From: Archaeoglobus sp. JdFR-24
Lineage (GTDB): Archaea > Halobacteriota > Archaeoglobi > Archaeoglobales > Archaeoglobaceae
Length of the DNA stretch: 64,000 nt
Assembly: GCA_002011215.1 (NCBI GenBank)
Contig: MTML01000137.1
Coordinates: 41,182-105,181, forward strand
Direction: 5' to 3'
The notes beneath the pieces are model-generated. The model saw only the letters and a program-made list of their open reading frames with translations. It was not told the DNA's origin and made no database searches. A program made the position numbers and the translations under genes. Positions 1 to 9,065 of the stretch are shown here, in pieces (within the stretch, counting starts at the first letter, position 1; every line of letters starts with the position of its first letter).

Positions 1-144
1 ATTAATCTGCTGCTCGGAATTCTTGATCCCGGGTTGCAGAGTTTGCGACTCCACTATGTGGAGCACTTTGTTAAGTTCTTTGAGGGTGGTGGAATAAGAT
101 ATATTCCGTTTGGAAAAATTAGAAAATTTACGAAGGAGGAGTGA
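1..144 (+). CDS. atpI: A-type ATP synthase subunit I, C-terminal end (partial)
   Basis: Only the last 47 codons are in the window, read from base 1 to the TGA at 142-144. The tail contains LRLHYVEHFVKFFEGGG, the typical C-terminus of the membrane-embedded a/I subunit of archaeal V/A-type ATPases. This subunit forms the proton or sodium half-channels against the K-subunit ring. It is followed immediately by the K, E, C, F, A, B and D subunit genes, so it is the upstream member of that operon. The assignment rests on the motif and the gene order. The rest of the gene lies outside the window. Confidence 0.9.
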   Translation: MNLLLGILDPGLQSLRLHYVEHFVKFFEGGGIRYIPFGKIRKFTKEE

Positions 145-149
145 GAAAA

Positions 150-365
150 ATGCCCGTGGAAGGTTTTGTAGCGATTGGAGCCGGTCTGGCAGTAGGATTG
201 GCAGGTATTGGTGCAGGTCTTGGTGAACAGGGAATTGGTGCGGCAGCTGTAGGAGCGATGGCCGAAGACCCAGACTTCTTTGGTAGGGGTCTTTTGATGA
301 CAGTTATCCCAGAGACTATCGTTATCTTTGGACTGGTCATTTCGTTCCTGCTGATGTTCATCTGA
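150..365 (+). CDS. atpK: A-type ATP synthase subunit K (proteolipid c ring)
   Basis: This 71-residue, very hydrophobic protein forms the rotor ring that carries the coupling ion. It is a two-helix hairpin: a glycine/alanine-rich first helix (about residues 5-37), a polar loop MAEDPDF (37-43), and a second helix with the conserved ion-binding glutamate E55 in PETIVIFG. I place the start at ATG 150 because the GGAGG at 134-138 is well spaced for it; the in-frame GTG at 141 lies almost on top of that ribosome site. It begins 5 bases after the atpI stop and is part of the ATP synthase operon. Confidence 0.93.
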   Translation: MPVEGFVAIGAGLAVGLAGIGAGLGEQGIGAAAVGAMAEDPDFFGRGLLMTVIPETIVIFGLVISFLLMFI

Positions 366-393
366 ACACCATTTAATTTTTCAGGTGAACTCA

Positions 394-945
394 ATGCCGC
401 TAGAACCAGTAATAGAAGAGATTACGCGAAAGGGATACCAGAGAGTTTCAGAGATCAGAAGTGAGGCTGAAAAAGAGGTAGAAAAAATACTTTCTGAAGC
501 AAAAGAGGCTGCTTCGGACATTCTCAAAAAATCCAGAGAATCTGCTGAGAGCGAAGCAGAGAGGTTGAGGAGACAGGAGATTTCAAGTATAAATCTCGAA
601 ATGAAAAGAGAAGAGCTGAACAGGAGGAAAGAGGTACTTGAAGAGGTGTATACAAAGCTAGTTGACAGGGTAAAATCGATGAGTGCTGATGAAAGAAAAA
701 GCTTGCTGGAGAAAATACTGAAACAAAATGAGATGGAGGGTTACAGAGTTTACTCTAACAAACAGGATGAAGAGATAGTAAAAAGTATAACAAAAATGCC
801 CTTTGCCGGCAACATAGATTGCATCGGTGGAGTAGTCATTGAAAGCGATGATGGACAGTTCAGAATAAATCTGACATTCGACGAAATGCTTGCATCGCTG
901 TTCGAAAGGAAGATGAAAGAGGTTTCGGAAATACTTTTTGGATGA
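394..945 (+). CDS. atpE: A-type ATP synthase subunit E (peripheral stalk)
   Basis: A 183-residue protein. The N-terminal two thirds (about residues 10-100) is a charged Glu/Lys/Arg-rich coiled coil that forms the peripheral stalk. The C-terminal globular part (IDCIGGVVIESDDGQFRINL) is the head that contacts the catalytic sector, and this phrase is typical of the E subunit family. GGTGA at 384-388 sits 5-6 bases before ATG 394, so I prefer this start over the in-frame GTG at 385. Position between K and C matches the standard archaeal order. No defects are seen. Confidence 0.93.
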   Translation: MPLEPVIEEITRKGYQRVSEIRSEAEKEVEKILSEAKEAASDILKKSRESAESEAERLRRQEISSINLEMKREELNRRKEVLEEVYTKLVDRVKSMSADERKSLLEKILKQNEMEGYRVYSNKQDEEIVKSITKMPFAGNIDCIGGVVIESDDGQFRINLTFDEMLASLFERKMKEVSEILFG

Positions 946-955
946 AGGGATTTGC

Positions 956-2005
956 ATGGTAGGCGTTTTCAAAAAACTAGTAGGGACGAGACCATCAGAG
1001 TGGGCTTACGTGGTTTCAAGAGTTAGGGTGATGAGCAGGAAGCTCATCCCTGCTGATGAATACAATAAGCTGCTCAACATGGAACTCGATGAAGTGATCA
1101 GATACCTCGAAGAGACAGAATACAAAAAGGAAATAGATGAACTTGGTTTCAAATATCAGGGTCTAACCTTGATCGATTATGCACTCTCTTTAAATCTTTC
1201 AAGAACCTATAATAAGCTTATAAGGATATCCAAGGGATTACCGAGGGAGCTTATTGCGGCTTATCTGAGAAGATGGGACATCTGGAACATCAAGAATGTA
1301 GTCAGAGGCAAGATGTTCAATTTTCCGACTGAGGAAATTGAGGGAACATTGATTATCGCAGGAGAATATAATGAAGAATTCTTTAAATCCCTTCTCCTTA
1401 AAGAGACTGTAGAGGAAATAGCCAAGGTCTTTGAGGGGACACAGTTCTACCCAGCACTGGAGAAAATGGCTAGGGTATGTCCGATGAGTGAGTTTGAGGA
1501 TGACATTGATAAAGCATATTACACGTCGCTTGCAGGTATAAAAGCAGAAACTTTGGACATGAAATACTTTATCGACTTCATCAAAATGGAAGTTGACATT
1601 AAAAACATCAAAACTATACTCAGATTGAAAACTGATGGGGCCAGTGCAGAGGAGATCATGACGAGGATCATCCCCAGGGGGCTTCAAATTAGTGAAGATG
1701 AAGCAAGAAAACTGGCTGCGTTAGAGTGGGATGAGCTGTTAAAATCCCTTGAAGGGTACTGGTTCTGGGAAGGAATTAAGGACTCAATAGAGGAAGCATC
1801 TCTCTCAAAGATCGAAGCTCTTTTGGACAAGCTGTGGGCCAAAAAAGTACTGTCGAAATCACACAGCTTCCCACTCTCAGTTCTTCCGGTGATGGCATTC
1901 ATACTGTTAAAGAAACTTGAAGTTGACAACCTCAGGATCATTGGCAGAGGTAAAGCGGCTGGTCTGGATGCTGAAAAGATTAAAGAACAGCTGGTGATAG
2001 TATGA
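956..2005 (+). CDS. atpC: A-type ATP synthase subunit C (d-like)
   Basis: A 349-residue, mostly helical, soluble protein of the V/A-ATPase C/AC39 (d) family. It caps the K ring and links it to the central stalk. Family-like features include YVVSRVRVMSRKLI near the start, LRRWDIWNIKNVVRGK in the middle, and DIKNIKTILRLK. I choose ATG 956, which has GAAGGGA at 944-950 as ribosome site. The upstream in-frame TTG at 938 would overlap atpE. Its stop overlaps the atpF start by four bases (ATGA), implying translational coupling. Confidence 0.9.
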   Translation: MVGVFKKLVGTRPSEWAYVVSRVRVMSRKLIPADEYNKLLNMELDEVIRYLEETEYKKEIDELGFKYQGLTLIDYALSLNLSRTYNKLIRISKGLPRELIAAYLRRWDIWNIKNVVRGKMFNFPTEEIEGTLIIAGEYNEEFFKSLLLKETVEEIAKVFEGTQFYPALEKMARVCPMSEFEDDIDKAYYTSLAGIKAETLDMKYFIDFIKMEVDIKNIKTILRLKTDGASAEEIMTRIIPRGLQISEDEARKLAALEWDELLKSLEGYWFWEGIKDSIEEASLSKIEALLDKLWAKKVLSKSHSFPLSVLPVMAFILLKKLEVDNLRIIGRGKAAGLDAEKIKEQLVIV

Positions 2006-2301
2006 GTGAGCTAACAGTTATTGGTGATCCGGAATTCAATATTGGCTTCAGATTGGCTGGTATCAGGAATGTTGTCGATGTAACTGATGAAAGCAAAGTA
2101 GTTGATGTGGTGGAGGACGTTCTGACAAAAAAAGGGATCGTAATAATCAAGTATGACTTTTATAAAAATTTACCGATACCAATAAAAATGAAAATTGAGG
2201 AGAGTATCGAGCCAACCTTCGTAAAGGTTGGTGGAGAAGGTGGAGTTGAGGAAGTTAGGGAGAAAATAAGGAAGGCGATAGGTGTTGACCTATGGAAATG
2301 A
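2002..2301 (+). CDS. atpF: A-type ATP synthase subunit F (central stalk)
   Basis: This 99-residue protein is the V/A-ATPase F subunit, a small Rossmann-like domain on the central rotor shaft that influences catalysis. Recognisable features are the N-terminal [16 protein letters not shown] and the C-terminal [13 protein letters not shown]. The start overlaps the end of atpC (ATGA) and the stop lies 10 bases inside atpA, so the operon is tightly packed here. The length is normal for the family. Confidence 0.93.
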   Translation: MSELTVIGDPEFNIGFRLAGIRNVVDVTDESKVVDVVEDVLTKKGIVIIKYDFYKNLPIPIKMKIEESIEPTFVKVGGEGGVEEVREKIRKAIGVDLWK

Positions 2302-4031
2302 AAACAGTAGGAATGATTGGTGAGGTTTATCGAGTCTCAGGACCCCTTGTGGTTGCTGAAGGTGTAAAGGCGAGAATGTACGACGTCTGCAGAGTAGGTG
2401 AAGAAGGACTGATGGGAGAAGTCGTTGGTTTAGTAGGTGAAAAAACACTCATTCAGGTTTACGAGGACACTTCAGGTATCAAACCAGGTGACAAGGTTGA
2501 GAACACTGGCGCACCTCTCAGTGTAGAACTTGGTCCGGGTCTGATCAGATCTTTCTATGATGGTATTCAGAGGCCATTGCCTGCGTTGAGAGATTTGAGT
2601 GGAGATTTTATCTCGAGAGGTATTCAGGCTCCTGGATTAAGCAGAAAGGCCGAATGGGAATTCAAACCAACTGTAAAGAAAGGAGACGCTTTGAAACCTG
2701 GAGACATCATTGGAACAGTCCAGGAGACTGAAGTGGTTGAACACAGGATTCTTGTCCCTCCGAAAGTTGAAGGGGTTGTAACTGAAATTTATGATGGTAA
2801 ATTCACGGTTGAGGATACGATTGCAGTTCTGGACAATGGAACTGAGCTGAAACTCTATCATAAGTGGCCGGTTCGAGAGGCAAGGCCATACCAGGAGAAA
2901 TTGCCTCCGGTTATACCTTTGATGACAGGTCAGAGAATTCTTGACACGTTCTTCCCGGTTGCCAAGGGAGGAACGGCTGCGATTCCTGGACCATTCGGGA
3001 GTGGAAAGACTGTTACACAGCACCAACTTGCAAAGTGGAGTGACACTGAAATCGTTGTTTACATAGGTTGTGGTGAAAGAGGAAACGAGATGACAGAGGT
3101 TCTTGAAGAGTTTCCAGAGCTCATTGATCCAAAGACAGGTAAACCGCTCATGGAGAGGACAGTTTTAATTGCAAACACATCAAACATGCCCGTTGCTGCA
3201 AGGGAAGCGTCAGTTTATACTGGAATTACAATTGCAGAATACTTCAGAGATATGGGTTATAATGTGGCGGTTCAGGCAGACTCAACAAGCAGATGGGCTG
3301 AGGCAATGAGAGAGATCTCGGGTAGACTTGAAGAAATGCCCGGTGAAGAAGGTTACCCAGCATATCTTGCTTCAAGACTTGCGGAGTTCTATGAAAGAGC
3401 TGGTAGAGTTAAGACGCTTGGTGGAACTATTGGTAGTGTTACGGTTGTTGGAGCAGTCTCGCCGCCTGGTGGAGACTTCAGTGAGCCTGTTACGCAGAAC
3501 ACTCTCCGTATTGTTAAGGTGTTCTGGGCACTGGATGCAAAGCTTGCTGCAAGAAGACACTTTCCGGCTATTAACTGGCTCCAGAGTTACAGCTTGTATC
3601 TTGATGCTCTCAAAGAATGGTTTGAGGAGAATGTATCTCCGGAATTTGTTGAACTGAGAAGGTGGGCTATGGAAATCCTTCAGGAAGAAGCAAACCTGCA
3701 GGAGATTGTTCAGCTGGTTGGAAGTGACGCTCTGCCGGACTCCCAGAGAGTCCTGCTTGAGGTCGCAAGATATATCAGAGAATTTTACCTCCAGCAGTAT
3801 GCATATCATCCAGTTGATACCTTCTGCAGCTTCCAGAAGCAGTATGACATGCTAAAGGCGATCAAGGAGCTGAATGACATATTCTACAAGGCACTTGAAG
3901 CAGGAAGACTTGTGAACGAAATTGAAGAAGTTGAGGGAAAGGAAGACTTCGAGAGAGCAAAGCTCGAAGAGGATTACAAACCAAAGCTTGAGGCTGCCAT
4001 AGATAAAATTAGGTCAGCTTTGCTGGGGTGA
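2292..4031 (+). CDS. atpA: A-type ATP synthase catalytic subunit A
   Basis: The 579-residue catalytic subunit of the A1 head hydrolyses or makes ATP. It has an N-terminal beta barrel (about 5-75), the subunit-A-specific bulge region (about 110-190), the P-loop GPFGSGKT at residues 233-240, the [11 protein letters not shown] motif and [22 protein letters not shown]. The reading frame is continuous through the P-loop, so the intein found at this site in some archaea is absent. It overlaps atpF by 10 bases. ATG 2298 is a possible alternative start. Length matches the family. Confidence 0.96.
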   Translation: MEMKTVGMIGEVYRVSGPLVVAEGVKARMYDVCRVGEEGLMGEVVGLVGEKTLIQVYEDTSGIKPGDKVENTGAPLSVELGPGLIRSFYDGIQRPLPALRDLSGDFISRGIQAPGLSRKAEWEFKPTVKKGDALKPGDIIGTVQETEVVEHRILVPPKVEGVVTEIYDGKFTVEDTIAVLDNGTELKLYHKWPVREARPYQEKLPPVIPLMTGQRILDTFFPVAKGGTAAIPGPFGSGKTVTQHQLAKWSDTEIVVYIGCGERGNEMTEVLEEFPELIDPKTGKPLMERTVLIANTSNMPVAAREASVYTGITIAEYFRDMGYNVAVQADSTSRWAEAMREISGRLEEMPGEEGYPAYLASRLAEFYERAGRVKTLGGTIGSVTVVGAVSPPGGDFSEPVTQNTLRIVKVFWALDAKLAARRHFPAINWLQSYSLYLDALKEWFEENVSPEFVELRRWAMEILQEEANLQEIVQLVGSDALPDSQRVLLEVARYIREFYLQQYAYHPVDTFCSFQKQYDMLKAIKELNDIFYKALEAGRLVNEIEEVEGKEDFERAKLEEDYKPKLEAAIDKIRSALLG

Positions 4032-4036
4032 TTCAA

Positions 4037-5446
4037 ATGAAGGAGTATAAAACAATAAAACAGGTTGCAGGTCCGCTTATATTTGTCGAAAAGACCGAAC
4101 CTGTGGGTTATGGAGAACTTGTCAACATAACGCTTCCTGACGGCTCAACCAAGAGAGGTCAGGTTCTTGACACTTCAAGAGATGTAGTTGTTGTTCAGGT
4201 TTTCGAAGGTACAAGAGGTATCGATACATCTTCTGCAGTGAGGTTCACCGGTGATATTGTCAGGCTTGCATGCTCACAGGACATGCTTGGAAGAATCCTC
4301 TCAGGATCGGGAGATCCGATTGATGGAGGACCAAAGATAATTCCTGAAGAAAGAAGAGAAATTATTGGTGCTGCCATAAACCCCTATGCAAGAACGTATC
4401 CGAGAGAATTCATCCAGACTGGAATTTCAGCTATTGACGGGATGAACACGCTTGTTAGAGGTCAGAAATTGCCCATTTTTAGCGGTAGTGGTTTACCCCA
4501 CAATGACATAGCCCTTCAGGTTGCAAGGCAGGCAAAGGTTAGAGGTTCCGGAGAAGAATTTGCAGTTATTTTCGCTGCTATGGGTATTACAAACGAAGAG
4601 GCATTCCAGTTCATGAAGGACTTTGAGAGAACTGGAGCTCTTGAGAGAGCGGTCGTTTTCCTGAACCTTGCTGACGACCCTGCTATCGAGAGATTACTCA
4701 CGCCCCGTATGGCGCTTACTGCAGCAGAATTCCTCGCTTACGAATACGACCTCCACATTCTTGTTATCCTTACTGACATGACCAATTACTGTGAAGCTTT
4801 GAGAGAAATCTCGGCTGCGAGAGAAGAAGTTCCCGGAAGAAGAGGATATCCCGGTTATATGTACACTGACCTTGCAACGATCTATGAGAGAGCAGGGAGA
4901 ATTCAGGGTAGAAAAGGTACAATCACTCAGATGCCTATCCTTACAATGCCTGGTGATGACATAACCCATCCAATTCCAGACCTGACAGGATATATTACTG
5001 AGGGGCAGGTTGTTTTGAGCAGAGAGCTTCATGCAAAGGGTATTTATCCGCCAATAGATGTTCTGCCATCTCTCAGCAGGTTGATGAAAGAGGGTATTGG
5101 AGAAGGACTTACAAGAGATGACCATGTGCAGTGGAATGACCAGATGTATGCTGCTTATGCAGAAGGTGTCGATCTGAGAGGTCTTGTCGCTATCGTCGGT
5201 GAGGAAGCTCTCAGTCCAAGAGACAGGAGATTCCTCAAGTTTGCTGATGAATTCGAGAGAAGATTTGTGCAGCAGGATAGATACGAAGACAGATCAATTG
5301 AAGAAACACTGGATCTTGGTTGGGAACTTCTTTCAATGCTGAGAGAGGCTGAGCTTACAAAAATTGAGACAAAATATATCCAGAAATACCATCCCAGCTA
5401 CAAGAAAAAAGCATCAGCAGAAGAAGCTGCAGCAGAAGAGGCCTGA
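4037..5446 (+). CDS. atpB: A-type ATP synthase regulatory subunit B
   Basis: A 469-residue non-catalytic B subunit that alternates with A in the head ring. It has the B-subunit phrase [21 protein letters not shown] where a P-loop would be (no GxxGxGKT), and [32 protein letters not shown] in pieces typical of the family. The C-terminus is Ala/Glu-rich. I favour ATG 4037, which follows a GGGTGA site, over GTG 4028; the difference is three residues. The gene follows atpA directly. Confidence 0.95.
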   Translation: MKEYKTIKQVAGPLIFVEKTEPVGYGELVNITLPDGSTKRGQVLDTSRDVVVVQVFEGTRGIDTSSAVRFTGDIVRLACSQDMLGRILSGSGDPIDGGPKIIPEERREIIGAAINPYARTYPREFIQTGISAIDGMNTLVRGQKLPIFSGSGLPHNDIALQVARQAKVRGSGEEFAVIFAAMGITNEEAFQFMKDFERTGALERAVVFLNLADDPAIERLLTPRMALTAAEFLAYEYDLHILVILTDMTNYCEALREISAAREEVPGRRGYPGYMYTDLATIYERAGRIQGRKGTITQMPILTMPGDDITHPIPDLTGYITEGQVVLSRELHAKGIYPPIDVLPSLSRLMKEGIGEGLTRDDHVQWNDQMYAAYAEGVDLRGLVAIVGEEALSPRDRRFLKFADEFERRFVQQDRYEDRSIEETLDLGWELLSMLREAELTKIETKYIQKYHPSYKKKASAEEAAAEEA

Positions 5447-5491
5447 GCACAATTCAATTTCTAATTTTTTACAATAAATACAGGTGAAACC

Positions 5492-6121
5492 ATGGCAGAA
5501 GTTAAGCCAACCAGAATGGAGCTTATCAAGCTCAGAAGAAGAATCAAACTATCGAAGAGAGGACATGCTCTGCTTAAAATGAAAAGAGATGGGCTTATCG
5601 TTGAGTTCAGAGAAATTCTTGAACAGGCCAAAGAGGCTATTGGGGGGATGGTGGAGAAGTACGAGAAAGCTCAGGAGAAACTCGCGATTGCAATGGCTGT
5701 TGAAGGTGTCGTGGGCATAAAATCAATAGCTCTATCTTGTGCTACTGAGCCTGAGTTCTCAATTAAGAAAAAGAACATCATGGGTGTTGTTGTTCCGGTT
5801 GTTAAGAGAGAGAAAGTAAGAAAGCCGGTTTTTGAGAGGAACTACGGTGTAATTGGAACAACGGCAAGGATTGATGAAGTTGTGACTGCCTATGAAGAAC
5901 TTGTAGATGCTGTACTTGAAGTAGCAGAAATCGAAACCACACTCAAAAGGTTAATTGATGAAATTGATAAGACAAAAAGAAGAGTTAACGCTCTTGAATA
6001 CAGAGTAATACCTGGAATGGAAGAGGCTGCAAGGTATATATCCTTCAGACTTGAAGAGATGGACAGAGAAAATATAGTCAGACTTAAGAAGATTAAAGCC
6101 AAAATGGCTGCCAAAGCCTGA
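5492..6121 (+). CDS. atpD: A-type ATP synthase subunit D (central shaft)
   Basis: A 209-residue rotor-shaft subunit. It begins with the family-typical PTRMELIKLRRRIKLSKRGH and ends in a long C-terminal helix rich in Lys/Arg/Glu, consistent with the antiparallel coiled coil that inserts into the A3B3 head. AGGTGA at 5481-5486 precedes ATG 5492. The 45-base spacer after atpB has a T-rich run (CTAATTTTTTAC near 5461), but D is normally the last gene of the operon, so I read this as an internal spacer rather than a terminator. Confidence 0.94.
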   Translation: MAEVKPTRMELIKLRRRIKLSKRGHALLKMKRDGLIVEFREILEQAKEAIGGMVEKYEKAQEKLAIAMAVEGVVGIKSIALSCATEPEFSIKKKNIMGVVVPVVKREKVRKPVFERNYGVIGTTARIDEVVTAYEELVDAVLEVAEIETTLKRLIDEIDKTKRRVNALEYRVIPGMEEAARYISFRLEEMDRENIVRLKKIKAKMAAKA

Positions 6122-6229
6122 GTTGAAATCGGATACAAATAACAATTCCATTAAATCTCTATCCGTATCTATCTGCAACCCAAATGACAAATTCAAACTT
6201 TAACTCTAAACTCGATGGCTCATGAGAGG

Positions 6230-6237
6230 TTAAATAA
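6230..6237 (+). promoter_or_regulatory. TATA box for the small membrane protein
   Basis: TTAAATAA preceded by purine-rich GAGAGG (possible BRE). Its centre is about 26 bases before ATG 6260, the spacing expected for a leaderless archaeal transcript. Confidence 0.4.
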
Positions 6238-6259
6238 AACTGAAAAAATTTCATTTTTT

Positions 6260-6442
6260 ATGATCGAAACTGAACGGAATACACTGTCGGAGAGGATACT
6301 CAGATGGGTTTTTTCTGAAAAGAATAGAGAACGGTATCTCAAGTACTGGTGGATAATTTCCACGATACGAATAGTTGTTGGTATCAGTCTCCTATTGTTG
6401 ATGATTCTTGGTGGATACAAATTTACACATCACCCGTGGTAA
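6260..6442 (+). CDS. small single-span membrane protein, unknown function
   Basis: A 60-residue protein that I do not recognise. The first 30 residues are charged (ERILRWVFSEKNRERYLKYWW). They are followed by one hydrophobic segment (STIRIVVGISLLLLMILGGY), predicted to be a transmembrane helix, and a short tail ending HHPW. The start ATG 6260 is chosen because a TATA-like TTAAATAA lies about 26 bases upstream; an in-frame ATG at 6215 would add 15 residues. It ends 11 bases before the next small gene, so the two may be co-transcribed. Whether it is a real gene depends on conservation. Confidence 0.5.
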   Translation: MIETERNTLSERILRWVFSEKNRERYLKYWWIISTIRIVVGISLLLLMILGGYKFTHHPW

Positions 6443-6453
6443 TATGGTGCATT

Positions 6454-6645
6454 ATGGCCTATTATGAAATATGGATCGATAAGAAAAAGGAAGAAAAAGC
6501 TCTCAAACACTTAAAAAAATTCGCAAAAGAGTTACACAGTGTATTCTGGGATTACAATTATATTGTGGAACTCGATCCGGAAAACGAAGAAGATGTAAAG
6601 AAGATTGATGGTATAAAGAGAATCAGAAGACATTATGGCTGTTGA
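6454..6645 (+). CDS. small charged protein, unknown function
   Basis: A 63-residue soluble protein of no family I recognise. It has a Lys/Glu-rich helical part (DKKKEEKALKHLKKFAKEL) followed by an acidic stretch (ELDPENEEDVKKIDGIKRIRR) and ends in a cysteine. ATG 6454 follows a weak GGTG site. The amino-acid composition and balanced charge look coding. It lies just downstream of the small membrane protein and upstream of the MazG-like gene. Confidence 0.5.
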   Translation: MAYYEIWIDKKKEEKALKHLKKFAKELHSVFWDYNYIVELDPENEEDVKKIDGIKRIRRHYGC

Positions 6646-6729
6646 ATCAGCTGTATTTGAATCAGATTTAATCAATACCGCTTTTTCGAAACAATAAATG
6701 TTAAATGCTAGGTAGGGAGCTGAAATATC

Positions 6730-7074
6730 TTGGAGCTGGAACATCTTAGAAAACTTGTTGCTGCTTTCAGGGATGAAAGGGATTGGAAAAAATTTCACAA
6801 TCCAAAAGATCTTGCAATATCTATCATAATTGAGTCAGCTGAGCTTCTCGAACATTTCCAGTGGAAGAATGTTGAGGAGATCGAAAACCTTGTTAGGCTA
6901 AATAAAGAGGAAATAGCTGAAGAAATGGCAGATATTGCAATATATTTGCTTTCACTTGCCGATATCCTTGACTTAGACCTGTCAAAAGCAATAGTAGATA
7001 AAATGGAGAAAAATTCTTTGAAGTATCCAGTTGAAAAGACAAAAGGAGTTACGAAAAAGTACAGTGAACTCTAA
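6730..7074 (+). CDS. MazG-like nucleotide pyrophosphohydrolase
   Basis: A 114-residue protein of the MazG/RS21-C6 all-alpha NTP pyrophosphohydrolase group, which hydrolyses nucleoside triphosphates (often modified dNTPs) to monophosphate and pyrophosphate. Evidence is FRDERDWKKFHNPKDLA near the start, then the metal-binding pattern IESAELLEHFQW and EEIAEEMADIAIYLL (the E-x-x-E and E-x-x-D sites). The start is a TTG at 6730, because no ATG gives a complete N-terminus; GGGAGC at 6715-6720 may be its ribosome site. Substrate is not determinable. Confidence 0.78.
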   Translation: MELEHLRKLVAAFRDERDWKKFHNPKDLAISIIIESAELLEHFQWKNVEEIENLVRLNKEEIAEEMADIAIYLLSLADILDLDLSKAIVDKMEKNSLKYPVEKTKGVTKKYSEL

Positions 7075-7107
7075 AACTCGTCTCTAAATCCCGAACTCAC
7101 ACTTGTG

Positions 7108-7575
7108 TTATAGATACATGGAATTTGGTTCAGAGAACTTGTCGAATTCGTACTGGACATTCCAGATAATGTAGAGCTTGCACTTAAATATCTCTCTTAA
7201 ACCCTCAATCAAAGTGCTTTTTTTGAGTTCATCCTCGAATATTGGAAGTGAAAATTCAATTCTTTGCAGGTTCACGGCATCGGGGAGCATTCTGAAATCT
7301 ACCCTTCTGAATATAAGATCCATTTTCCATCTGTGGATGAGATTTTTCTTTTTTTCAAGGGTAAGTGAATTAAAGGCTCTGTAATGTTGTTCTGACAGAA
7401 CGATCCCGCTCAAAAGAAGTATCATGTTCTTTCCTTTTGGTTTGATTATATCTGCCACCTGATTTGATTTGGCGGGAAATTCAACGACATAATGCCAGTC
7501 TGCCGCATCATCAGGCACCTCTGATTTGAGTATCTCCTCTTCTAATAACCATTTTTTCACTTCTGAAAGTGTCAT
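7108..7575 (-). CDS. DUF2299-like protein
   Basis: A 155-residue protein with the overall look of the DUF2299 family (an archaeal family with a type III secretion chaperone-like fold). It opens TLSEVKKWLLEEEI, then DWHYVVEFP, a hydrophobic MILLLSGIVLSEQHY strand/helix, and an aromatic C-terminus. Function is unknown. Family membership is from memory of the pattern and is moderate; the gene itself is convincing. It is divergent from the AGPS-like gene, with 53 bases between the two starts. Confidence 0.65.
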   Translation of the reverse strand: MTLSEVKKWLLEEEILKSEVPDDAADWHYVVEFPAKSNQVADIIKPKGKNMILLLSGIVLSEQHYRAFNSLTLEKKKNLIHRWKMDLIFRRVDFRMLPDAVNLQRIEFSLPIFEDELKKSTLIEGLREIFKCKLYIIWNVQYEFDKFSEPNSMYL

Positions 7576-7584
7576 TAATCTCGG

Positions 7585-7608
7585 TTTAAATACAGAAGAA
7601 TAAAATAG
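7585..7608. promoter_or_regulatory. AT-rich divergent promoter region
   Basis: TTTAAATA (7585-7592) and AATAAAAT (7599-7606) lie between two divergent genes. The second is about 26 bases from each of ATG 7575 (minus) and ATG 7629 (plus), so both transcripts could be leaderless. This is inference from spacing only. Confidence 0.35.
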
Positions 7609-7628
7609 TTTTCCATATCTTTTCTATT

Positions 7629-9017
7629 ATGCTTCATGTGTTACATGAGTCAAGGTATTCTCAAAAATCAAAAGAACTTGCAGAGGAACTTAAAAATCAA
7701 CTTGGAAAAAGAAAAGTGTCCGAAGAACTCTCCGATAGAATAGCCTATTCGAAAGATTTCAATCCAGTTTATCTCAGACATCTTCTGAAGGGAACTCTTC
7801 CAGCGCTCCCTGATGTTGTTGTATTTCCTGAGAACGCTGAAGAAGTATCAATGATTTTAAGCCTTGCAAATAGTCATGGAATCCCCGTCTATGTTTTCGG
7901 TGGAGGAAGTGGAGTAATCAATGGAAGCACACCTTTTTCGGGCGGGATAGCTCTCTCAACACTTTCAATGAACGGTGTTGAGATAGACGAGGAGAATCTG
8001 TTTGTCAGGGCTGGAGCAGGGGTTGTTGGGGGAAAGCTTGAATATGAACTCAACCACCGCGGCTATACGCTGAGGCACATTCCTCAGAGTCTCTATTGTT
8101 CGACTGTTGGTGGATGGGTGGCAACGAAAGCGAGCGGGCAGTTTTCGACGAAATATGGGAATATTGAAGATGTTCTTGTAAATTTGAAGGTTGTAATGCC
8201 GGATGGAGAGATTCTGGAATCAAAAACACTGCCAAGAAAAGCCTCTTTCGATCTGAAAGGTATTTTCATTGGTAGTGAAGGCATATTTGGAGTTGTTTCC
8301 GAGGTGGTTTTAAAAATCTGGAAAATTCCTGAGAAACAGCATAAACTTGCTTTTAAGTATGAATCAATGGATGAAGCAGTTGAAGATGCAAAAAAGATTA
8401 TGATGGCATTCAAGCCGGCTCTTATAAGGATTTTTGATAGGCTCGAATCACTGAAAAACTTTGGAATTGAAGGGGTTGTGACTATTTTCATCGTTGAAGG
8501 AGATATGGCTGATGAAGAAAGGAAATTTATTCTTGAGAACTCAAATGGGGAGTATATTGGTGATAATCCGGTTGATATATGGTTAAAAGAGAGGTTCAAC
8601 GTCTCTGATATCTCGAAATTCGTTCCTCTTGGAATAATTTTTGACACGATAGAGATTTCCTGTTTCTGGAAAGATGCTATGAGAGTCTATAGAAATGTTT
8701 TGAAAGCCATCAGGGATGTAGAGGGAGTTCTAATGGCATCATGTCATGCATCCCATTTTTACTATGAAGGGCTGTGTTTCTATTTCACTTTCGCAGGAGT
8801 TTCCAGAGATTTCGAAAAGTTATACAGGCAGGTGTGGGAGAGTGCTATGAGAGCAGCAATTCAAAATGGAGCATCATTGAGTCATCATCACGGTATAGGT
8901 TCTCTCAGGTCAGACTGGCTTTCAGAGGAAATGAAGAGCTATTATAATCTTTTGAGGGATTTAAAGCGCGTTTTTGATAGAAGAAACATTATGAATCCTG
9001 GTAAAGTCATTAAATGA
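7629..9017 (+). CDS. FAD-linked oxidase, AGPS/GlcD type
   Basis: A 462-residue flavoprotein of the VAO/PCMH superfamily. The FAD domain is at about residues 55-230 (VYVFGGGSGVINGS, STVGGWVATKASGQ, SEGIFGVVSEVVLK), and a C-terminal substrate domain contains SLSHHHGIGSLRSDWL, the histidine-rich signature of alkyldihydroxyacetone-phosphate synthase-type enzymes. GlcD-type glycolate and D-lactate dehydrogenases share the fold. Archaea do not make alkyl-DHAP ether lipids, so I infer an oxidase or dehydrogenase of a small hydroxyacid or glycerol phosphate. It probably passes electrons to the iron-sulfur protein encoded 48 bases downstream. The substrate is uncertain. Confidence 0.85.
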   Translation: MLHVLHESRYSQKSKELAEELKNQLGKRKVSEELSDRIAYSKDFNPVYLRHLLKGTLPALPDVVVFPENAEEVSMILSLANSHGIPVYVFGGGSGVINGSTPFSGGIALSTLSMNGVEIDEENLFVRAGAGVVGGKLEYELNHRGYTLRHIPQSLYCSTVGGWVATKASGQFSTKYGNIEDVLVNLKVVMPDGEILESKTLPRKASFDLKGIFIGSEGIFGVVSEVVLKIWKIPEKQHKLAFKYESMDEAVEDAKKIMMAFKPALIRIFDRLESLKNFGIEGVVTIFIVEGDMADEERKFILENSNGEYIGDNPVDIWLKERFNVSDISKFVPLGIIFDTIEISCFWKDAMRVYRNVLKAIRDVEGVLMASCHASHFYYEGLCFYFTFAGVSRDFEKLYRQVWESAMRAAIQNGASLSHHHGIGSLRSDWLSEEMKSYYNLLRDLKRVFDRRNIMNPGKVIK

Positions 9018-9065
9018 TGTGGGTGTTTGAATGGGACTTAAACCAATCAGAGTGGGGGTGGTAAG

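Noticed and set aside
2292..4031. Intein in the atpA P-loop
   Set aside because: The P-loop GPFGSGKT is continuous and the protein has normal length.
5447..5491. Terminator between atpB and atpD
   Set aside because: A short T-run is present but without a structure, and D is a normal member of this operon.
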